A DNA stretch of 64,000 nucleotides, taken from the NCBI GenBank assembly GCA_963603285.1, contig CAVCMG010000013.1:4755-68754 (forward strand), written 5' to 3'. The notes beneath the pieces were generated by a model. The model worked only from the letters and a program-made list of their open reading frames with translations, made no database searches and was not told the origin of the DNA. This stretch comes from UBA11957 sp963603285. GTDB lineage: Bacteria; Bacillota; Clostridia; Lachnospirales; Lachnospiraceae. Shown in pieces: positions 60,195-64,000 of this stretch. Each line of letters opens with the position of its first letter. Position 1 is the stretch's first letter. Both the position numbers and the translations under genes were made by a program.

Positions 60195-61208
60195 CTACTG
60201 ATAACGGATTCTGGGATCTATGATTCCATACAAAAGGTCGATCAACAGATTCATGACTACATATACACAAGCCGTGAGAATCGCAACTCCGCAGATAGCA
60301 GGAAAATCAAGATTAACAGCTGACTGATAGGCATATTGTCCAATTCCCGGCCACGAAAAAATCTGTTCGATCATCACTGTACCTCCAAGCAGGTTGCAGA
60401 AGCCCATTCCTATCACCGTGATTACAGGAATCAGCGCATTTCCAAAGGCATGCCCCATGACAACTCTTGCTGCAGACATACCCTTTGCCTTAGCTGTCCG
60501 TACATAATCCATCGACAGTGCTTCCAGAAGATTACTTCTCATCTGTCTGGCGATCAGGCCCATGGTGAAAAATCCAAGGACGAGTGCCGGAAGGATCAGA
60601 TGGGACAGTGCACTTGTAAATAATTCCATATTGCCACTGAGCAGACCATCCAGGAGATAAAAGCCTGTACCACCCTGGGGATGCGACATTCTGGCAGAAA
60701 GCCGGCCGGGCTGTGGAGCTATATGAAGCTTATAATAAAAGATGAATAACATCATAATAGCGAACCAGAAATTCGGAACAGAAACTCCGGCTACTGAAAT
60801 CGTTCTGACAAGGTAATCTGCCGGTTTATTCCTGAAAATTGCTGAAAGCACACCAAGAAGCACACCGAGTACAGCAGCGATCAGGATCGAGCAGACCGCA
60901 AGCTCGGCTGTTGCCGGAAAATACAGGGCCAGATCCTTGGCTACAGGGTTCCCGGTACGTATTGACGTACCGAGATCACCCTTTAATAAATTTTTCAAAT
61001 ATAACAGATATTGTACGGGAAGTGGTTTGTCCAGTCCCCATTTAGCACGATATGCATTTACAATCTCTTCATTCTGCATTGCCGCTGAGCTTAAATTAGC
61101 GGCGACAGGATCGCTTGGAACCAGATGCGATATAAAAAATACAAGCACCGTCACGCCAAACAGGATCAATAGCATTAATCCTACTCTTTTTGCAATGTAT
61201 TTTGCCAT
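60195..61208 (-). CDS. Peptide/nickel-type ABC transporter permease (DppB/OppB)
   Basis: The product has 337 residues, starting with the usual IAKRVGLMLLILFGVTVLVFFISHLVPSDP, read in parts. The EAA-like DYVRTAKAKGMSAARVVMGHAFGNALIPV and FSWPGIGQYAYQSAVNLDFP segments fit DppB. AAGTGGG precedes the ATG; the binding-protein gene ends 23 bases upstream. Confidence 0.95.
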   Translation of the reverse strand: MAKYIAKRVGLMLLILFGVTVLVFFISHLVPSDPVAANLSSAAMQNEEIVNAYRAKWGLDKPLPVQYLLYLKNLLKGDLGTSIRTGNPVAKDLALYFPATAELAVCSILIAAVLGVLLGVLSAIFRNKPADYLVRTISVAGVSVPNFWFAIMMLFIFYYKLHIAPQPGRLSARMSHPQGGTGFYLLDGLLSGNMELFTSALSHLILPALVLGFFTMGLIARQMRSNLLEALSMDYVRTAKAKGMSAARVVMGHAFGNALIPVITVIGMGFCNLLGGTVMIEQIFSWPGIGQYAYQSAVNLDFPAICGVAILTACVYVVMNLLIDLLYGIIDPRIRYQ

Positions 61209-61231
61209 TTTCCCACTTCCTTACTTTCCTG

Positions 61232-62872
61232 TTATTTCACATTGATTTCACGCAGATTCAGCTTTGTGAGATTGTTATAGGTTACACCCTCTACACGGCT
61301 TCCGTATGCATAAATCTTCGGATGCTGCAGAAGGAAGATGCAGTTGCCATCCTGTGCATACATTTCCTGCAGGGTTTTAACAGCTGCAGTTCTTGCTTCC
61401 TGATCGGAAGATGTCTTTACAATATCGATCTGTTCGGTATAAGCTGCGGCACGGTCATCATCTACAATCCAATTGCCGCGTGTTCCGATCAGGCCATCAT
61501 AGACATTCTCCGGCATGAAACCAACCGCTGTATTGCTCAGATCAAAATAATCCGGTGACCAGTACATAACGATAAAGGAGCTCTGACCATTTCTGTACGA
61601 ATCGTACAAAACTGCTGCTTCTACTGTCTCGATAGATACAGTAATTCCGATTTCTGCAAGATCACTCTGTATTTTCTGTCCGATAACTGACCAGGCCATA
61701 CCTTCATTTACTACATTTCCTACGGTCAATGTAGTTTCAAAGCCGTCCGGATACCCGGCCTCTGCCAGAAGTGCTTTGGCTTTATCAAGATCTCTGTAGC
61801 CTTCCTCTCTCTCAAAGCCTCCCATATCCAGTGTTTCGAAGGAACCGATGGATACAGCTCCGTCTCCGCAGATTGTTTTCAGTCCATCGTAATCAATAGC
61901 ATAGCTGATCGCTTCACGCACCTTTTCATTTGCCAGTGGTCCACTGATACTCTCATCCGCATTCATGAACAGGAAGGTGATCGTATCTGTCTGCGTAGTC
62001 TCTACAGTGACATCCTGGCTTGTGATCTGGCTCTTGTTGTCATTGGAAAGCTCCAATGCAATATCCAGGTCACCGCTGTCGATCATCTGGATTTCGGAAT
62101 TGGCATCGGAAATCTCACGCAGAATATATTTCTCCACATTTCCGCTCTCGCCCCAGTAATCCGGATTTTTCACAAGGATCAGCTCCTCTCCCTGAGTCCA
62201 GCTGTCCAGTACATAAGGACCGGAGCCTGCTGAATGACTGTTCAGCCATTCTGTCGCCGTATCATCTGTTGCAGCGGCCTCTGTATCCAGACCTCCATTT
62301 TCTGCTACGACCTTACTGTCCAGGACACAGAAGGCGTTGCTTGAAAGCTTGGCCAGCAGCGAATTGGCTGCCTCAGGCTGTGCCAGTGTCAGGACTACGG
62401 TTGTATCATCCAAAGCTGTAATTTCACTGATATTGTCTGCATTATAGCTCGGATTACCCTTCATGTTTTTCAGACGGTTAAATGAAAACAGTACGTCTGC
62501 ACTTGTCATTTTATTACCGCTGCTAAATACCACATCGTCACGTAATTTAAATGTATATTCTGTATTATCCTCATTAGCTGAATATTCTGTTGCCAGAGAA
62601 GGAACGACCTCTGTGCTGCTTCCCTCTACCTTATATAAAGTGTCATAACACGCATATGTGTACAGATTACCGTATACCTCATACATGGCATCCGGATCCA
62701 GTGTCTGAAGATCACTGGACATACCCACTGTTACTACCTTTTCGTCTTCTGTCTGGGCTGTGGATGAGCCGCTGCTGTTTTCAGAGCTTTCTCCCTGGCT
62801 GCTTCCACATCCGGCCAGTAAAGACAGGCTCATTGTCATTGCAAGTAATACGCTGATAAATCTTTTTTTCAT
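61232..62872 (-). CDS. Family 5 extracellular solute-binding protein (peptide/nickel)
   Basis: The product has 546 residues. Signal peptide with lipobox LLAGCGS; Ser/Thr/Glu linker; then the family 5 fold (LQTLDPDAMYEVYGNLY, YTFKLRDDVVFSSGNKMTSADVLFSFNRL in parts, GSGPYVLDSW, LVKNPDYWG). Family 5 proteins bind oligopeptides, nickel complexes or other small ligands; specificity is not evident. GGAGAGAGG lies before the ATG. Two palindromes separate it from the ATPase gene upstream. Confidence 0.94.
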   Translation of the reverse strand: MKKRFISVLLAMTMSLSLLAGCGSSQGESSENSSGSSTAQTEDEKVVTVGMSSDLQTLDPDAMYEVYGNLYTYACYDTLYKVEGSSTEVVPSLATEYSANEDNTEYTFKLRDDVVFSSGNKMTSADVLFSFNRLKNMKGNPSYNADNISEITALDDTTVVLTLAQPEAANSLLAKLSSNAFCVLDSKVVAENGGLDTEAAATDDTATEWLNSHSAGSGPYVLDSWTQGEELILVKNPDYWGESGNVEKYILREISDANSEIQMIDSGDLDIALELSNDNKSQITSQDVTVETTQTDTITFLFMNADESISGPLANEKVREAISYAIDYDGLKTICGDGAVSIGSFETLDMGGFEREEGYRDLDKAKALLAEAGYPDGFETTLTVGNVVNEGMAWSVIGQKIQSDLAEIGITVSIETVEAAVLYDSYRNGQSSFIVMYWSPDYFDLSNTAVGFMPENVYDGLIGTRGNWIVDDDRAAAYTEQIDIVKTSSDQEARTAAVKTLQEMYAQDGNCIFLLQHPKIYAYGSRVEGVTYNNLTKLNLREINVK

Positions 62873-62912
62873 AATAAACCTCTCTCCTTTGTATTTTCAT
62901 ACATTTCTTCTG

Positions 62913-62955
62913 GTAGGCTTACCTACGTCTACGTGTTATCTGTTCCTGCAGGAAC
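62913..62955. other. Two hairpins between the ATPase and binding-protein genes
   Basis: GTTCCTGCAGGAAC (62942-62955) is a perfect palindrome, and GTAGG-CTTA-CCTAC (62913-62926) is a small hairpin. Both lie in the 105-base gap. Without T-runs they may be mRNA processing or stability elements that raise binding-protein output. Confidence 0.5.
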
Positions 62956-62977
62956 TATATTGAAACGGATCACCGGT

Positions 62978-63943
62978 TCAATCATATAAATGGCAGGACA
63001 CGAAATGTCCCGGACTTACTTCCTTCATCTTTGGCCGTAGCTTTTTACATACCTCACAGGCCTGTGGACATCTGGGATGAAACGCACAGCCTGAGGGCGG
63101 ATTTACAGGGCTCGGAAATTCTCCCTTTAAGATGATCCTCTGACGATGGTCTTCCGGATCTGCTACCGGTATGGCAGATATCAGTGCTTTCGTATACGGA
63201 TGCATCGTATTTCGGTAGATCTCTTCTGCATCAGCTATCTCAACGATGCGTCCAAGATACATGACACAGATTCTCTGACAAATATACTTCACAACGCTCA
63301 GATCATGTGAAATAAAAAGATATGTCAGATTCATCTGCTCCCTCAGGTCCAGCAACAGATTAATAACCTGAGCCTGCACAGATACATCCAGCGCTGATAC
63401 CGGCTCATCACACACAACAAGCTTTGGTCTGAGTGCCAGTGCCCGGGCTATGCCAATACGCTGTTTTTGTCCGCCGCTCATCTCATGCGGATACCGCTCC
63501 AGAAACTGATTTGACAGACCAACCAGTTCACACAGCTCGCTTATATTTGTCAACTGGCTTTTTTTGTCCCCCAGATGATGTACAACATACGGCTCTTCCA
63601 GTATCTCCCGGATCTTCTTCCTGGGATTCAGACAAGAGGATGGATCCTGAAAGATCAGCTGTACCTTACGGCTGAATTCCTTTCTTTCATTTTTGCCTGC
63701 ATGATGATCGATTTTTTTTCCGTCAAACAGAATCTCTCCTGCTGTTGGTGTATATAACTGCAGGATTGCTTTTCCCAGAGTACTTTTTCCACAACCGCTC
63801 TCGCCAACAAGCCCCATCGTTTCTCCCTCCCGGATAGAAAGAGACACACCGTCCAAGGCTTTCAGGGTAAGCTTTTGCCCTCGATTTCCATTCACCTGAA
63901 AATACTGTTTCAGTTCCTTTACCTCGACCAGATTTTTTTCCAT
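62978..63943 (-). CDS. Peptide/nickel-type ABC transporter ATP-binding protein (OppF/DppF)
   Basis: The product has 321 residues from the ATG at 63943. Motifs: Walker A GESGCGKST, Q-loop LIFQDPSSCLNPR, signature MSGGQKQRIGIARA, Walker B LVVCDEPVSALD and H-loop FISHD. The C-terminal PVNPPSGCAFHPRCPQACEVCKKLRP (in parts) carries the cysteine cluster of the Opp/Dpp ATPase tail that binds an iron-sulfur cluster in studied cases. A DppD-type partner would be expected just upstream, outside the window. Confidence 0.94.
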   Translation of the reverse strand: MEKNLVEVKELKQYFQVNGNRGQKLTLKALDGVSLSIREGETMGLVGESGCGKSTLGKAILQLYTPTAGEILFDGKKIDHHAGKNERKEFSRKVQLIFQDPSSCLNPRKKIREILEEPYVVHHLGDKKSQLTNISELCELVGLSNQFLERYPHEMSGGQKQRIGIARALALRPKLVVCDEPVSALDVSVQAQVINLLLDLREQMNLTYLFISHDLSVVKYICQRICVMYLGRIVEIADAEEIYRNTMHPYTKALISAIPVADPEDHRQRIILKGEFPSPVNPPSGCAFHPRCPQACEVCKKLRPKMKEVSPGHFVSCHLYD

Positions 63944-64000
63944 CGTTATAACCCGTCTTTCTGCGAAAGACACCAATGCGTCATGAAACGTGTTGGCTAG

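Overview
This 64 kb window is chromosomal DNA of a strictly anaerobic Clostridia-type Firmicute, most likely a gut Lachnospiraceae. The signs are purine-rich AGGAGG ribosome binding sites, near-consensus TTGACA/TATAAT promoters, a T-box-controlled tyrS, a preQ1 riboswitch before queT, a DUF4250 gene behind clpB, 2-hydroxyacyl-CoA dehydratase genes, YesM/YesN regulators and ECF sigma genes with anti-sigma partners. I see no transposase, phage module, CRISPR array or rRNA. It reads as a mosaic of metabolic islands, most of them with their own LysR or two-component regulator.

Layout. 1-8.3 kb: housekeeping and envelope genes (VanW protein, a 33-residue membrane peptide, DnaQ-like exonuclease, B12-binding radical SAM protein, M18 aminopeptidase, Na/Pi cotransporter, NlpC/P60-like protein). 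8.4-8.7 kb: three glycine tRNAs with different anticodons behind one consensus promoter. 8.9-13.4 kb: a MacAB-like exporter whose adaptor carries a large insert. 13.6-15.2 kb: tyrS with its T-box. 15.2-28 kb: a carbohydrate ABC importer, a YesMN two-component pair and a catabolic set (amidohydrolase_2, uroporphyrinogen-decarboxylase-like protein, mandelate-racemase-type dehydratase, HpcH/HpaI aldolase), followed by a membrane transporter and an M20 amidohydrolase. The set resembles a lactonase, sugar-acid dehydratase and 2-keto-3-deoxy-acid aldolase route. 28.1-34.7 kb: a Had/Fld-like 2-hydroxyacid dehydration island between two LysR genes. 35.7-38.5 kb: clpB and DUF4250. 38.6-43 kb: NhaC-type antiporter, LysR, RraA-type aldolase and aminotransferase. 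43.2-45 kb: preQ1 riboswitch with queT-queF-queC. 45.3-51.2 kb: amino acid permease, then sugar isomerase, xylulokinase and aldose epimerase. 51.3-52 kb: a decayed ECF sigma locus. 52.2-56.3 kb: two-subunit class I fumarase/tartrate dehydratase, DASS transporter and a divergent LysR gene. 56.5-58.5 kb: an intact lipoprotein/ECF sigma/anti-sigma operon. 58.6-64 kb: a peptide-type ABC importer operon ending in two tandem PII genes.

The observations I would follow first are: (i) the ECF operon in which lipoprotein and anti-sigma factor share a homologous extracytoplasmic domain; (ii) the tandem PII proteins, both lacking the uridylylated tyrosine, at the end of a peptide importer operon; (iii) the catabolic locus with an unassigned URO-D-like enzyme; (iv) a 46-base repeat next to terminators that shows a compensatory base pair. 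All protein family calls come from reading the sequence and motifs; no database search was run.
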